DNA of 64,000 nt from Andrena cerasifolii (GCF_050908995.1 NC_135133.1:1592001-1656000), one strand, 5' to 3'. Shown: positions 23,691 to 36,469, counted from the stretch's first letter. The notes: generated by a model from the letters alone, not told the origin. Program-made: numbers and translations.

Positions 23691-24590
23691 TTTTCCCCGA
23701 TTTACAACGGTCCCCTATGTGCCTGGCGCTGGTGAGAATTCATCATTTTGATTCGCTCTGTATTCCATGCTGGCTGGCCGCAGCGATTATTAATAACCAT
23801 GCGGCATATTTAAAATTCAGCAAACGCGACAGCGGGAATCCCGTGGCCGTCGAGGGTGATATTTATGAAGCTGTGATCCACGTCAATTTACACGATCGTT
23901 TGTAACAATAAATCCCCCCCTCCCGCAACTTTCCATCAAAACTTCATGGTCGACTGTTCCAACCCATTGTATTCCCCGGATAATCGATCGAACCGCTTAT
24001 TCGTTTTCAGCGCGGCCCGTTCGAGAGAGAGAAACGAAAACCCGGTGAGAACGACGAGAAAAAAAGAACAGGGCGAGAGCGGAAGGAACAGTGTCGTTTC
24101 CGACTGAAACGACGATATATCTTTCAGTATTTTTGTGACGCACTAGGGGGGATTTATACTCGTCGCTGGCAGAGAAATCGTTCCGTCAAGGGTGGATCAT
24201 AAACCGACGCGAGCGAATTTGCCGCGAGTTATCGATCACACGTGCAATTAAAAGTAGATTTTCCTCGCCTCTTCCTGGACCACGAGTTATATTTTTCGAG
24301 GGGACGTCAATCCAGGATGCACCAATTCGCATGCAGATATTCCATTTGACACCGAGGTTTACTCGAGGGCATTGTTGGGGAGATGTTGCAACTTATTCTC
24401 GGAGAATTGATACGTTCCTGTGGGCATCGGATAGGCGAGTGCCAGATGGCAGCCTTGCATTTTTGTGGTGCATTTTATGACTTGCAAAAGATTGAAAAGT
24501 AGAATTGATCACCTCGTGCTATGGGAGACTTTCTAATTGTGTATGCACAAATAGTAAGGATCGTTTTGGATGTAGTATCACTCGGTTGCC
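23691..24590. other. GC-rich unique-looking DNA, candidate conserved non-coding region
   Basis: 23720-24380 lacks inverted ends and matches nothing else in the window. It is rich in CpG and in homeodomain-like TTAATAACC/ATTA words (23780-23830). The 62-codon frame at 23717-23905 shows no family motif. Regulatory function is only a guess. Confidence 0.25.
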
Positions 24591-24594
24591 TTAA

Positions 24595-24874
24595 CCCTTA
24601 ACTGGTATACTGTTTTTGGCAAACGTGACTGGTATACTGGGGTCGTGGCAGACCCCAAATAAAAAAGGACCTAGAAATTTGTAAAGTCGACACTAGAGCA
24701 ACCACTATGAATATTTTCTTCTTAGGTAATGTAGAAAATAATAGAAGCGTAGAAAGTTAAACTATTATTTTAAAATTAATTAGAAATTCAGTTTACCAAC
24801 TTAGACAACCGAAAATTGTACATCGAACTTTGGGTGCTTGGGGTCACGAGCGACCCCAGGATACCAGTTAAGGG
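24595..24874. mobile_element. piggyBac-type MITE, copy 1 (TTAA duplication)
   Basis: TTAA|CCCTTAACTGGTATACTG at the left and CAGGATACCAGTTAAGGG|TTAA at the right, 280 bases. A second inverted pair, GGGGTCGTGGCAGACCCC / GGGGTCACGAGCGACCCC, lies inside. The TTAA target and CCC start are the piggyBac signature. No coding capacity. Confidence 0.9.
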
Positions 24875-25056
24875 TTAACCCTTTCCACATCTATGCCACA
24901 TCTGTAACATAGAGTTAATAATCTTAGTACACACAGCATTTGCTTACTTTCCTTTCTGTTGTAAAATGGTCACCTGGTGAAATAGTACAAAGAAAGACAC
25001 GAGCTCTGCATGAGCTTCATAAACGGTTGATTTCTTGCTAACTTTTGTAGGTACTA

Positions 25057-25668
25057 AGGTCGTGTTCAGATATATTGGCCGGTGAGTTTCGTGAGGGGTA
25101 TTCTGCCACCACACTGCTTGCCGGCCTCGGTGCTCCTTTTCTCTACGTTCTCACTCTCTCTCTCTCGGGATAGGCCTGCTTGTCGCGCGGTGGGGATTCG
25201 GTGCCCGTGAGGTACTTTGTCATTTCTTTCTGGCTCTCGTTCCATCTCGTTCGCGCCTTCGCAGAACAAGAGCGAGTCAGAAGTGGTGGGGATAGCGCCG
25301 AGCTCCTGACGTGTAGGCCAAACCGAGCTCTTAGCGTAGAAATGCGTACATCAGAATAGGTGTGTGTTAGCTCCGAAAAAATTCAGGAGCTTTGTTGGTC
25401 AGAACATTGATTCCTTCTCGATAGCTTGATCTCGTATTGGTTTGCGCATGGCTTCGTAACGCACACAACTACTACGCTAAGAATAAACAACAGCCACACG
25501 GCTTCGTTCAGGTGGACTCGAGCCGCGTTCCCGTTACTTCACCATACTCTTCGGGGACCCCGCAACTCCAATTGACAAATCCACGATCGTCAGATGGTGG
25601 TGGCTGATTTCTCCTCGCGCGCTGCACGCGGAACCGAACTCACCGGCCAATATATCTGAACACAACCT
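25057..25668. mobile_element. TA-flanked TIR element with GTGTTCAGATATATTGG ends
   Basis: TA|AGGTCGTGTTCAGATATATTGGCC on the left and its near-perfect complement at 25645-25668|TA on the right, over about 36 bases. 25225-25290 is shared with the GC-rich CAGTATTT elements (TCTCGTTCCATCTCG...CAGAAGTGGTGGGGATAGC). Confidence 0.82.
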
Positions 25669-25670
25669 TA

Positions 25671-28600
25671 GGGTAGATGCACACTTTGGTTACACTGGGT
25701 CATCAGTTTTTCCCAGTCATCTTACTCTGCACTTAGCAAACTTTTTGAATCTTATTGTAGAACTTTTCCATAAAATCAGTAATTAGGAAAAGAATTGAGT
25801 AAGAAATTAAATTGGGAAGAGATTTCAGCATATCACCAAACAAATATTAGACGTTATAGCCCCCTGGTACAGTACAATTTTTGTAAATAAAGGTTTTCAC
25901 ATCTCTAAAAGAAACGGAGTTGATTCCGGGTGATCAAAGTTATTGTCCCACCCTGCACACGACTTATCGTTAGGTATTTGGTAGGTAGAAGATGATCTTA
26001 TCCCTTAGTTACTGACTGAGTAAATCAGCTATTACGAATTTCAGCCTTTGTATAAAAAGATAGCCCAGTGATAACTAAGTAGCTTGTTTCGCACGTAGCT
26101 GCTAAGCGTGACATATCAGATATGTACACCCTTTTGTGAGTTACATTAATCTGCAAAGCATGCCCGCATGAAGCTCGTCGACATGCTCGTGATTGTCCAC
26201 GCACTTGATAGTCTATGTATAGAACATATTTGACGAGCCGCAGTTGTACAGCTGTACGCTCAGCTCACAAGCAATTTTCAGCGAGCAGAGCATCTCACGA
26301 GCCAAGTATTTTAACCGCTCGTCGATCGCACATACTAGCGAGCATCCTCGCCGAGCCTTCAGTTCGTGGCGTGCTCGGCGAGCATGCCCGCTAGTGTATG
26401 GGGGCCTTAAAAGGAGGTTCCATACCTCACATGCGGGGCAGGCGAAGAGAGGGGTAAGCCTATGCTTACACATGGGGAGCTTTGCAGTAACACCAATCTG
26501 AGATAAGAACAAATTGTGTAGACAAAAATGTTAATTACATGTTTATTCCTAATAAAATTATTACTACATATTTTGTTTTTGAATTCAAGTAAACAAAAGG
26601 TATGTTTAATGCAGCTAGAACCACAATATTTCCAGTTAAAGTAGCGTAAAATATGTGTGTGAAATGCGGCAACGTCGCTCCGCGTCCATTTTTTTTTCTT
26701 TCCATCTCACACTTGTGGCGTCCTATTGCGCGTTTTCGAATTTTTTCGAACAAAAAAATTAAAAAAAAACAATAAAAGCACACTAGTAGGAACAGGGCAC
26801 CGTAATATACACATCTGCCCTACGTATATGTATACATCGCTACCTGGCGTGCAGCGTTGCCACGTTTCAAACAGTTCCATCAGGCAGTTCCAATAATACA
26901 AGAACATTGCTGCCTATTTATTCAATTATCTAATAAACCGGTACGGGTCATGTCCAATTTTCTTCTTTAAAATTTCACAGGTATGATTAAGCTTTTCATT
27001 CCAACATTTTTTAGAACTTTCTTATCATTTTTAACGACTCCGTGTAACATTTTATAATAATTTTTTTCGCTTCTCCTATAAGAGCCTCTGTATAAAAGCG
27101 CAACTTTAATTTCAATTTTTTCAAAAACCGTGCTGCCCATCAGCTTGAAATTTTGACACAATGCGGGCTACACTTTGGACATTAGATTCAAACGCTTTTC
27201 AAAGAATTCTTATCATTTTTATTCCGGTATCGAACCTTCTTAAGGGAAACTTGGCCATCCAACATTATTTGCTGCGATATGCGCAGGTGATTCCACGATT
27301 CTAGGATTCTTGATCAGTACAATCAATTTTGGTATTCTTTTAGGGGGATAAAAAATACCAAGGGAACAATTTGTTTGGATTACTATTTGAAACATTGCTC
27401 CCTTGTTCTCTCAGTGGATAGAATACGTTAGAGGAAAGAAAAATTCCACCCTGAGTTTCGAGGTTAAGGTCAACACTTGCAGCACATTCTTTCAGCAACA
27501 AAATACTTTTTTACATCCTCTATAACTTTGCTTAACCTTTAAAGGGCCGGATTTTTTTCATTGAAATTGTAAATGTTTTTACTCACACTTCAGCAAAGTA
27601 TCCAAATTTTAACGTGGCCACTACAGTAGCCACCCCCCCCGTCTAAAGGTTATCGCATAACGCAACTTCGGTTTCTCACTTGAACTCCTGGAAAGGCTGC
27701 ACTAATTTGGTCCAAAAATTTCGGGACACTGCATAATGGTTACAAACGAAAAGTTCGATTCCTAAAATGCAGCCAGTCAGTTTTTGCCAAGCACCCGGGA
27801 ATCCAGGTGGTTCTACTTCCTGGGCGCACATATTATTCACTGCAGCGGGGGCGTTTTTCACGCGAGCAAACGGGCCAACTTTAATTACCAACGGTCGATG
27901 CTGGCCTTGCAAGAAGAGCGCGCCGGTACACTGGCGCGATGGAGCCTTTGCGTTCAATTTTCTCGTGGTGCGAAAGTAACTTTCGCGTGCTGCCTCCTCG
28001 TAACAGCCTCGCGCTGCATCCCCTGCACGTGTTCGCGCCGGGGTGGCCCGCGTCTCTCGCTCTCATTCCCCGGCGATCCCTTCTTTCATTGCTGAGAATA
28101 TTTCCATGCGACCAGGATAATATTTCGACCCGCAAGGCCAACGGATTCAACTGCCGTGACATTTATGACTTTTCGCGTGCGTGAAATGACAGCAACAAAG
28201 TTCCCCGCGGCACGATTGACTTTGCTGATTTGAAAGCGTCCCCTGTGAGGGGGCGCGAGTGGCCGCGTTCTGAAAGGCAATAATGGAAGAGGGAAATGAA
28301 TAGAAAATGATACACTGCGTTTCATAACTGTACCATACATATCCCAAGATTTTCGATTCTCGCATATTGCAATTAAGATGAAGCAAAACCAACTATACTG
28401 TCTGTAACCTCGTATTATTATCGAGAAACAATGTTTCACCAGAAAAATGCAGTGTTTTCACTATCTATTCTGCCCTCTTTAGTTAAAATGTCCTATCTAA
28501 CATTTGGAAACAGCCGAGGAAACTGAAATTTAATTATTTAATTATTTACTTTGTACCGGCCTTGTTTTCCTTCGTTCAAATTGAAACATGTTGCCATTAT

Positions 28601-28964
28601 TTCGTAGCAGCCTAATATAATTTTTTTTAATAGATGTACCGGTAGGTGATGCGTTATTAACGTACCAATTAATTAATTGTTTTAGATAGAATATTATAAC
28701 CATTTGGAGAGAAGTTAGGTTAAATACATTAGACTGTTTATAAATCTTTACGAAGCACGCAGAGTTTTCTAACTTTGCTTAAAAGGTAAAAGACGTGTGG
28801 AACTTGAAATATTTCAACGTATCTCAAGAAATGCAAAAATGCTAGATAGGACAGTTTAACTAAGGAGGGCAGTATTATTCATTATATTTCCTGGCACATG
28901 AAAACGAAAGAAAGAAAGTGATTCGCTGTTGTTTCATAAAGAGGTATATAACGACGCATATTAA
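25671..28964. other. Non-coding; no gene recognised
   Basis: 26326-26401 is a small hairpin (ATACTAGCGAGCATCCTCGCCGAGC and its near complement) in a GCTCG-rich stretch, probably an end of a short TIR element. 27536-27652 begins AACCTTTAAAGGGCCGG and ends CCGTCTAAAGGTTA, a possible 115-base MITE. 27740-28260 is a GC-rich island with CpG words and no family-like frame; candidate conserved non-coding DNA. The remainder is AT-rich. Confidence 0.4.
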
Positions 28965-29210
28965 CCCTTAACTGGTATACTGTTTTTTCAAACGTAACTG
29001 TTATCTTGGGGTCGTGGCAGACCCCAAATAAAAAAGGACACAATACCTATTTTGTTCGTAGGTAATGTATAAAATAATAGATACGTAGAAGGTTAAACTA
29101 TTATGATCAAATTAATTAGAAATTCAGTTTACAAACTTAGACAACCAAATATTTTGCAGCGAACCTTGCGTGCTTGGGGTCATGACTGACCCCAGAATAC
29201 CAGTTAAGGG
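28965..29210. mobile_element. piggyBac-type MITE, copy 2 (TTAA duplication)
   Basis: TTAA|CCCTTAACTGGTATACTG on the left and CAGAATACCAGTTAAGGG|TTAA on the right; 246 bases. It shares the internal GGGGTCGTGGCAGACCCCAAATAAA block with copy 1 at 24595. It is 34 bases shorter mainly through one internal deletion. Confidence 0.9.
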
Positions 29211-29990
29211 TTAATAATGCTTTCTATTGGTATTTCATCAGTCTCGTTTGGGTCAAGATAGCATAATGCAACAGAATTTCTTATTACATAATCCGGAAGA
29301 ATAGCGAAAAATATATTGGCATTTTAGAATATCACTTACTGTCATTTTTAAGGGAAAGCGCAGAAGTAACGTTGACGATCCATGCAAGACAATGCTGCCT
29401 TTCTTGCTATAAGTGAGAAGTGATTTTTCAAAAGGGCACATTTCCATACAACAAATTTTCAATAACCGCAAAAAAATGTGGTACCTTGTTTTTTTTATTA
29501 GTACACGCATATTTTATTTTTCCATTCGATAGCGGTAATGTTTTCAGCGACATTGTTTTAATAGTTATTTAAAAAAAAAACGTTTGAAAATAAGCCCTTT
29601 TGATGAAAACTATAAGAAATAAGCCCTTTTGTTATCAACACATTTGGAAGTAAGTCCTTTTTAACCCCTTTTGCAGAAATAGAGAAAATGAATAAGGAGA
29701 TAACACAAGGATAATAACTCACCCAAACAATTACAAATATTAATTTTTAATAGACTTATGCTCTCTCTCCCCCTTTCTCCCCTCTCATATTTTAAGGTCA
29801 TCGAAATCTGTGAGGCGTGCCTCTTATTATTTAAAAATAATTACCGTACGTAGGAAGATCGAGCATTTTATATTTTACTCTGGCGTCATTTTAGCACAGT
29901 AAAAGACTATATTCTAATGATTTTTTACGTGTTTGGAGTCTTGAAATTATGGATATCTTTGAATCGTTGAATTTATATTCATATTTGCTT

Positions 29991-30495
29991 ACAAGGGAAC
30001 ATATCGAAATGACAATCGCTGATTTTGTTGCAACTTTGGTCCTAATTCCTACAAAAATATTTGACACGCTTTTTTTTATCGGCTGACTCTCATGTTGTAG
30101 GGGTGAAAGTGGCCCTCAAAGTTGAGGGTGAGAAACAGGTATGGTTGAATATCTTGGAAACTATTAGAGCTAGAATGGTCTAAATAATTTCAAATGATTC
30201 CAAAAAATAATGTTATTTTTAAATTTAACAACCCGAATTTTTTGGAATATATTTCCACAGCTGCATTCCTTATTAGAAATTACACAATTTTACCATTAAG
30301 ACCGTTCTCCTAGCTCTATTAGTTTCCAAGATATTCGACCCAACATGTTTCTCACCCCCAACTTTCAGGGCTGTTTTCACCCCTTCAACATGAATGCCAG
30401 TCGATAAAAAGAAATACGTGTCAAATATTTTTGTAAGAACTATTTTCTACCAAAGTCGCCTAAAAATCGGCGATGGTCATTTCATATTGACATAA
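29991..30495. mobile_element. Foldback element, about 500 bp
   Basis: Inverted arms: ATTTTTGCGACTTTGG-like, CTACAAAAATATTTGACACG, CATGTTG.AGGGGTGAAA, GAGAAACA and GAATATCTTGGAAAC, each present once per arm; AT-rich loop around 30230. The left edge ACAAGGGAAC equals the terminus of the 18197/60227 family, a possible shared ancestry. Confidence 0.75.
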
Positions 30496-32867
30496 CGCAT
30501 AATTTTTGCGGAATAGAGTACGAAGAAAGGCAATCTAAAATATTCGAAATTTTCGTGGTGAGATTTAGACAATAACTGGAAAAGTCATTGGTACCTACCC
30601 TGATTGGCAAAATTTATTTAAAAGATTATTCAAGACATGACATTTTTTGAATATGTTCAAAACACTTAAAAAGTTAATAAGAATTTTCTGGTATAGGAAT
30701 TTCAAAACGGACAGTTGAAGCGTTCATCTTTTCAAATATAACAAGGACTTCGTGACAGGGCCACTTGGCGAAACGTGAATCGACGAAATCACGCGAGCTT
30801 ATCGAATCATGAATTACTTATTTGATTTCCACTTGAAAGTTGAACCGCCTGAGACATCCGAAATAAACGTCCAGACCTTTCAACCACCGAGAATCACCGT
30901 CAGGAATAAGCGAATCCTGTGAAACGCTTACGAGGCTGACGGGTCTTTTTCGATTTAAATTTTGTCGGGGGTCGTTCCCATTCGTCCGCGGAGTCGCGGA
31001 AAGATAGACGTGACAAGCAGAATGGAGCTCTTTGCGAGGCATTAAAACGAATTCGAAGGCGCGAGGCGCAAAATTACATTTCTTTCCCAGTGAGCACTCA
31101 GTGACAGATTCGGACGGCCGGATTAAAATTTCTCGTGTGAAGTAATTCATTCGATTATTCATCCCGCCATCAGTCCAGCCCCCTTTATTTCATCGTATAA
31201 TTTATTCTGCCCTGTCTGAATTCACAAAAGTTTGGTACAATTCCAAATGTTTTAGTTGCTCTGTCAATATTTCGTTGATTTTTATAGGCGCTAATCCTAA
31301 TGATCTAAATATGTCTTAATCACTTGGAGCTATGTCTGGTGAGTGTGTGAATTTCCCAGCCCAAGCTGAAGAAATCATTTCAGCAGCATCAGCAGCGTTT
31401 TTACTAAGGAGTCTCCCTACTTTGACGACCTGGAAAGGAGCGCGATATTGGGGATTTTTTTTAAGAGAAACCCTCAAATTATATTAATTGAAAACTGTAT
31501 GCCTATATTTGTACATATTTGGGCAACATTTTAAACAAATTTAATTTAAAAAAAATGGTACCTGAAACTTTAAACGCGTTTTTCTCAAAACGATATTTTT
31601 CGAATTTGTTAGCACGATATCTCAAAAACCAATCACCCTACCGGGTCGACTCCTAAACGTTATATCGTTAAGGGGGTTCTACAAGTTGCCCTGTTCGACG
31701 TCTACATAGTCCAAGCTGAACACCGTCGTTTATTTTTATTATTACTGCTCACTTCGTCGATCGTCTGTAAATGCAGGGTTGACGATAAATTTGACGCACG
31801 GTTACCTTTTACGAGCAACGCGCGGTGTCGTTAAAGGGTTGGTCGCGGTCGTCTTCAGTTCGAAGGGGGGCCACGTTTAATTTTAACGATCGCGCTAGAC
31901 CCCGCACCACGAGCACGGGATACCGTCGACGACGAGACGAACAAAAGAAAAACGATTACCGAGGGTCGCTGGCAAATTTGCACCGCGCCATTCGTTTAAC
32001 GGGCAAACGTAAACACCACGAGGCGGGAGCATCGGCAATTAACGGGGCCACGATCGCGTAAATTACAACTTCACTTGTATTCCTGTTGCGCTTCCACCTC
32101 GCCGATTGAATTTCGAATATTCGATCATTTTGTAACGAAGCCTCGATAGAGTTAATCCTAGGAGGACTTCCCGGGTTTTGATCTAACGCCATGTATTTTC
32201 TAGGTTATGTTATTACTCGTTACTAATTTTGCTTTGTTCAACAGAATTATTAACCCTTGGATGGTGGGTAAACGAGTAAAAGCTTTTACGATAGATTTTA
32301 ATCTCGATACGATCCGAAATTCTTATTTTTATTCTCTGAACAGCCATCGAGGGCTAATAATTATTTTATTGCTGTCGATATCATAAACGAAAATGGTGAG
32401 ATTGATATTCTTTGGAGCAGTGTTTTCTATGTCTACAGTAAAGCATGGTATTTTTAACGTAGATAGAATCTACTAAACCATAGTGTTTTTAAAGTACCGT
32501 TAAATGCTGTTTCTTAACGAATAATAATAATGGGCAAACCATACCAAGACCACAATGGATAAATAATGGGTCAACAATGAGAAGAAATCTTTCTTAGGGT
32601 CTTTCTTGTGCATTGTTTGCACACTGGATATGGAGACCAGCAAGTATACTCCAAGTCATTTAAGAAGGAACCCGTTTCGCGCATGTAGAATGAGCTCATT
32701 GGCTTCGAAAAGGCGTTGGTGGGGGTACAGCCAATAGCGGCTTCTCCCGGCACCAATGAGCGTCAACCTGCGCAGAACCGGTCTAAACTCGTCGGTCGGC
32801 AGGTTCCTTCTTAAATGACATTGAGTATAGAATACTCATAACCCTCGTAAGGCAGCCAGGTATTATA
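30496..32867. other. Non-coding; GC-rich islands at 30780-31170 and 31740-32190
   Basis: The minus frame 30818-31162 (114 codons) and the frames at 31825-32192 have no recognised domain and no clear splice borders. The CpG-rich word usage and lack of inverted ends differ from the transposon islands. Candidates for conserved non-coding DNA, unproved. Confidence 0.3.
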
Positions 32868-33444
32868 CAGGGCGTGTCTTAACATGTGGGACCCACTTCA
32901 ACGGTGAACGGAGGACACGAAAACGATGAAAAAAGAGCATATAAATATGTGCCCTATTTGACCTTATTTCCGAGTTGTAGCTATTTTTATACACCAGTAC
33001 TGTGCAACTCCTTACCTTTACCTATAAGAAGTGTTCGAAATGGCCATCTTCGCCCCGAGTGCAAGCCTGCAGTCGCCGTGATGCAGATTTTCTAAAAAAA
33101 TTTAATAAATGTGACTCAAATGTTGTGGTGCGCCGTGATGCATAAACCACGTGCGACGTACGACATCAAGCGGAATTTCTTCCAATACTTCGCTACATTG
33201 ATTGCTTACAGAAAATTAACCTGCTAATTTACCATTATGAAAAACAAGTCCAATTACAAAGAGTTATACAAATATTTATTAGAATCAATTACACTATCTC
33301 TGCTTGCCATTAAGGATTATTCGAGTAAAAAAATGGTTATAAGTCGGGTACAAGGTCAAATAGAGCTGATGTTTGTATGAACTCTTTCCATCATTTTTGT
33401 GTCCCCCGTCCACCGTTGGAGTGGGTCCCTGTAGAAACGCCTAG
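32868..33444. mobile_element. TA-flanked CAGGG-type TIR element (degenerate)
   Basis: The left end TA|CAGGGCGTGTCTTAACATGT then GGGACCCACTTCAACGGTG, and the right end CCAACGGTGGACGGGGG-type sequence in inverse followed by GTGGGTCCCTGTAGAAACGCCTAG|TA. Arms are about 90 bases, about 75% alike. No coding capacity; resembles the CAGGGTG-ended mariner-like elements common in insects. Confidence 0.65.
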
Positions 33445-34674
33445 TATATGTTGCCTGAAGCGCATGAACTTTCGAAAATAATTGTTACACTTCGACTTTG
33501 TTATAAATCCATATACAAGCAGAGAATATAGCGTTTCTAATATTTATTTATTTACTTATCAAGATTTATGAGGCATACTCCTTTGAATATAATAACCAAT
33601 TACATTAAAAAAAGAACACAGTGGTCGAACACGAATTTGGTACCTGTTTGAGTGAACGTAATACAAATTCTAGAACCCTCTGTAAATTATACTTAAATGA
33701 CGTCAAAATATGCAGAAATAATAATGCGCTTAATTAGATCGCCAAACCCCAAGCTGATATCACAGATATTTTCATTGAACAATCTAAGTAACATAGAATT
33801 TCATTAATTCCAACAAATACCTAGCATGATATTGGATATTTAATGCTTTAAAATTTGTTGTTTTTTTTCGTAATAAAAACGAAACTTGTACAATCATGAA
33901 TTTAAAACACCGTTATGATCCACTTTTTCCCTTCTTTATCACAGAAAAATGTATATCACATCATTTCGAAATTACAATACACGCTGCCCTACCTAAAGCA
34001 GGTTTAAATCTTAAAATACGCTTGCGTATCTTAAGACAGAGCCATGCTTATGGCAGTCAAACCGTAAAAATGCAAAGATTACCTTTAAAACTCCGAAAAA
34101 ATAATCCTTACAGCATATCCGCGATTGGAATCATTCAAATTGCATATGAAACGTTTTTCATATCATCTCAACTGAAGAAGATGATTAGGTAGTCTATTTG
34201 AAATGAAAGACCCTGCATAATTCAATCTTTTTAGGAAAGAAAGAAATATAACTTCGAAATTTTCACTGAAAACTCAGAACATAAAAGATTCTCTTTCTAA
34301 ACTTATAATACTAATAGTGTTATGATTGAGATACGATCGATACACATCATCGTACACATCAATTTACATATGTGTATTATTCAAGAATTACATTAAATCA
34401 AATTTCAAGTGTGCAACAATATGTTCAATCGCGTTGCACGTCACATTAAGGAAACGAATGCTATAAAGAGGCAGAAGATATCAGCTCTGTCTCGAGACTT
34501 GTCGATTTTTTCGTTTCGAGGTGACCCATTGACCTCTTTTTGCAAGCGATACTTCACGTGCCACGAGAAAATAAAGTAAAACGAAAAGTGACAAGTATCG
34601 GGGTAGGTTGCGTAACAGGGGCCAGGGGTCGACGCTGGCTAACCATGCATCCATTCGAGTAGGAAGTGCCCATA
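33445..34674. other. Non-coding AT-rich DNA, no gene recognised
   Basis: The 98-codon + frame at 33896-34192 has no family motif. Nothing else stands out. Confidence 0.4.
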
Positions 34675-34844
34675 CAGTACACTTTATTGTAGGAACGTTG
34701 CAGAACCGTTGGCTACACATTGCAATGTTGCAGTTTGCTTGCAGGTTGCATTGCAATTTTACAGCAACATTTTGGAAATATTGCCGTGGAATACTGCAAT
34801 GGCCACGTTTGTGCAATGTTTCGGGAATATTGCGCACACAATAC

Positions 34845-35062
34845 TCGCGGAATATTGCGCACATACTGCGGTACAATACTCATGGAATATTGCGCACATA
34901 CTGCGGTACAATACTCATGGAATATTGCGCACATACTGCGGTACAATACTCATGGAATATTGCGCACATACTGCGGTACAATACCCGTGGAATATTGCGC
35001 ACATACTGCAGTACAATACTCGCGGAATATTGCGCACACATTGCCGTGGAATATTGCGCACA
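34845..35062. repeat. 35-bp minisatellite, about six units
   Basis: Unit GGAATATTGCGCACATACTGCGGTACAATACTCAT, near-perfect in the middle (34861 to 34896 to 34931 and so on, exact 35-base steps) and diverging at the ends. Because 35 is not a multiple of 3, all three frames stay open in turn, giving three overlapping 149-210 codon frames that are not genes. Confidence 0.92.
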
Positions 35063-35644
35063 TACTGCGCTACAACCTACGTGGAACGTTCCTGCAACGT
35101 CGACCACAGAATACGGACTTATATATTTCCACTGGCAACCTACGCGGAGCGTTCCTGAAATTTGGACACACAAAATACAGTCTTATATTCCACAGGCAAC
35201 CTCCGACGGAATATATGCGGACATTGACAATGTGATATAAGTAATTAATGCAATTACTTAATTAGCACAATAAGGTTTAAGCAAACTGTTAAACTGTATG
35301 CAGCAATAAAAGATATTTGTAAAGTTGTCTGAGCTGTGAACTGTAAATCCACAAACAGTAAAAGCTAGAAAATAAAACAACATAAAAAAAATTATGGTAA
35401 ACGATTCTATTAAAAATGTACTCAAAACTAAAAAATCTTTTCTTGTACTACGCAGGATATTTCATAACAGATTATGAATCAATTTAATATAGCATCAAGC
35501 GTGGAAATGAATTTGTTGTGATACCTGGCTCCACAATTAGGAAGATGTAATGGGGTTTGTCAAAACGAGCCTTCGTTTTTGTATAATTTGAGTTTAAAAT
35601 TTTACACGGTAAGAGTAAAAGTTCGAATACATAAGCAATCTTCT

Positions 35645-35728
35645 CAATCATCGGTTGTAGCTGCGGCGGTAAAGAGTTCGTTTACGGTGCTATAGGTCGC
35701 GTTGGTTCGAATCCCACTGGGGTAAAAG
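35645..35728 (+). other. tRNA-like segment (degenerate)
   Basis: Contains GTTGGTTCGAATCCCAC, a B-box and T-arm with one stem mismatch, about 55 bases after an A-box-like TAGCTGCGGCGG. No matching acceptor stem, so not a functional tRNA by eye; could be a tRNA-derived retroposon relic. Confidence 0.3.
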
Positions 35729-35846
35729 AATTTTCAATGAGAAAATGACAAACGGGCTTCATACTACTACAATTCTGCACACATTCATGTCGCCGCGTCC
35801 CTCACAGACACGGTATATACCATTATTTTTATTTTTGGCCCTACTG

Positions 35847-35950
35847 CCCGAAACGTTGCGGGATCATTGCTGTGTAAAATCTCCGAAACGTTGCGTGACC
35901 ATTGCTGTAAAATCTCCGGAACGTTGCGTGACTATTGCTGTAAAATTCCG
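35847..35950. repeat. Short tandem repeat of about 33-35 bp, three units
   Basis: Three copies of CCGRAACGTTGCGTGACYATTGCTGTAAAATCT-like sequence, inside the right part of the 34675-36094 element. Together with the 34845 array it gives the element repeat arrays on both sides. Confidence 0.82.
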
Positions 35951-36177
35951 AAACATTGTTGCAGAAATATCTCCCGCAATGTTGCACAGGGGCGGACATA
36001 GCAATTTACTTGTAACGTTTCGGGAACATTCCGTGCGATGTTCCAAATGTTGCACCGTAACGTAACTGAGACATTCCTGCAACAAAGTGTGCTGTAGGTG
36101 TGACTGTAGCGGGCACAATGGAAAATCCCACGATGTCATGCGGAGATTCCCCTTCGATCTTCAAAGTCCAGTCGCTT

Positions 36178-36469
36178 TACCGCTTTGAGTGGCGCAAGTT
36201 TTTGAAAAATGCATCTTCAAATCAACCAGGCCATTTCGAGTGTCGCTTCTGCCGGGAATATTTTGTCCAGATCGTCACGCGCTTTGAACACGGCCGACAT
36301 TAATGAAAATATAAACTATAGTGTCTATTAAATTTACATGGGACTACTCCCAATGGATAGGATAAGCTTTTCGTGTAAGTAAACATTCGGGGACTCTTGG
36401 ACAATACTTTCGATGGCATCCAACGAATATCAACGTGAAAGCACGGCAACACCAGTCGAAGTGTTAATC
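36178..36469 (+). repeat. Dispersed repeat family D, copy 3
   Basis: Starts CGCTTTGAGTGGCGCAAG and ends CACGGCAACACCAGTCGAAGTGTTAA. The same pair of ends occurs at 52654-52886. Confidence 0.6.

Larger units (their letters stand above)
34675..36094. mobile_element. TA-flanked CAGT-end TIR element carrying minisatellites
   Basis: TA|CAGTACACTTTATTGTAGGAA on the left and TTCCTGCAACAAAGTGTGCTG|TA on the right. CAGT ends with TA duplication are typical of Tc1/mariner. Both subterminal regions are full of GCAACGTT/AACGTTGC words arranged as about 35-base repeats. The middle (35240-35740) is AT-rich and holds a tRNA-like segment. No transposase. Confidence 0.78.

Noticed and set aside
34845..35062. 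CRISPR-like array
   Set aside because: Units are contiguous with no unique spacers, and the genome is eukaryotic.
34608..35240. Three overlapping + frames of 149-210 codons and minus frames with a repeated Cys/Tyr/Ile pattern
   Set aside because: They are all translations of one 35-bp minisatellite; the period is not a multiple of 3, so each frame stays open by chance.
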